Assembly (NCBI GenBank): GCA_044464175.1
Contig: JBIQLO010000247.1
Coordinates: 1 to 5,268 of the forward strand
DNA from: JBIQLO01 sp044464175
GTDB taxonomy: Bacteria; Planctomycetota; Phycisphaerae; Tepidisphaerales; Tepidisphaeraceae
Direction of reading: 5' to 3'
Length of the DNA: 5,268 nt
Under the pieces are notes generated by a model, which saw only the letters and a list, made by a program, of their open reading frames with translations, was not told where the DNA came from and did not search any database. Position 1 is the first letter of the stretch, and each line of letters opens with the position of its first letter. A program made the position numbers and the translations under genes. Positions 5,022 through 5,268 of the stretch are shown here, one piece after another.

Positions 5022-5268
5022 ATGCCCGATTTCAAAGATGTCACCGTTCCGTCCCAGGGTCAGCCCATCACCAAGTCCGGCCAGACGCTCAACGTCCCGG
5101 ACCACCCGATCGTGCCCTTCATCGAAGGAGACGGCACCGGCCCCGACATCTGGCGCGCCAGCGTCCGCGTCTTCGACGCGGCCGTCCAAAAGGCCTACAA
5201 AGGCAAGCGCAAGATCGCTTGGATGGAGGTCTACGCCGGCCAGACCGCCAAGGACAAATTCGACACCT
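5022..5268 (+). CDS. icd: NADP-dependent isocitrate dehydrogenase, N-terminal part (runs off the right edge)
   Basis: The first 82 codons are visible. The protein begins MPDFKDVTVPSQGQPITKSG and continues with the family landmarks LNVPDHPIVPFIEGDGTGPD (23-42), FDAAVQKAYKGKRKIAWMEVYAG and the start of the following loop. This matches the N-terminus of E. coli-type homodimeric Icd ([43 protein letters not shown]) almost position by position. The enzyme oxidatively decarboxylates isocitrate to 2-oxoglutarate with NADP+ in the cytosolic TCA cycle. The substrate-binding serine and cofactor determinants lie beyond the window, so NADP rather than NAD preference is inferred from subfamily resemblance. 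It appears to be transcribed from its own promoter directly upstream. Whether the gene is full length cannot be seen. Confidence 0.92.
   Translation, partial: MPDFKDVTVPSQGQPITKSGQTLNVPDHPIVPFIEGDGTGPDIWRASVRVFDAAVQKAYKGKRKIAWMEVYAGQTAKDKFDT

Overview
The window is ordinary-looking, GC-rich bacterial chromosome. It carries three complete protein-coding genes, two genes cut by the window edges and one repeat-rich intergenic stretch. Strong Shine-Dalgarno sequences, sigma-70-like -35/-10 boxes and a bacterial-type NADP-isocitrate dehydrogenase start indicate a bacterium. The degenerate repeats and palindromic hairpins between genes recall environmental Planctomycetota or Verrucomicrobiota genomes, but that placement is an impression and cannot be proved here. 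I see no phage, transposase, CRISPR, tRNA or rRNA sequence.

Layout. The left half is read from the minus strand. In transcription order it holds a cytoplasmic TPR-repeat protein (2948 to 1437), an amidohydrolase-2 family metal-dependent hydrolase or decarboxylase (1322 to 273), and the start of an unrecognised protein (200 to beyond the left edge). The amidohydrolase appears to have its own promoter, with a perfect TATAAT ending only 9 nt before its ATG. Its transcript would be leaderless or nearly so, and an inverted repeat suited to an operator overlaps the promoter. The third gene starts 72 nt after the amidohydrolase stop and has its own GGAG ribosome site, so those two may be co-transcribed.

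The right half is read from the plus strand. A divergent intergenic region (2949-3137) separates the TPR gene from a DUF2130/COG4487-type gene (3138-4601). That protein has an N-terminal CxxC knuckle, about 235 residues of coiled coil, and a C-terminal domain with an E...D...ExK...Q residue pattern like PD-(D/E)XK nucleases, an arrangement reminiscent of RmuC. A strong GC-rich hairpin (4634-4671) follows it.

The 420-nt gap 4602-5021 is notable. It contains the terminator hairpin, a four-unit degenerate 8-bp tandem repeat, three copies of CGAACCCAAC, and a markedly C-rich, G-poor plus strand. It ends in a TTGACA promoter and an AAGGA ribosome site for icd, whose first 82 codons reach the right edge.

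The genes do not form one obvious pathway. icd is central metabolism (TCA cycle), the amidohydrolase is probably catabolic, and the TPR and DUF2130 genes have no assigned role. I do not see a convincing new multi-gene system. The items most worth checking are the nuclease-like site of the DUF2130 protein, the leaderless/operator arrangement of the amidohydrolase, and the repeat-rich region upstream of icd.
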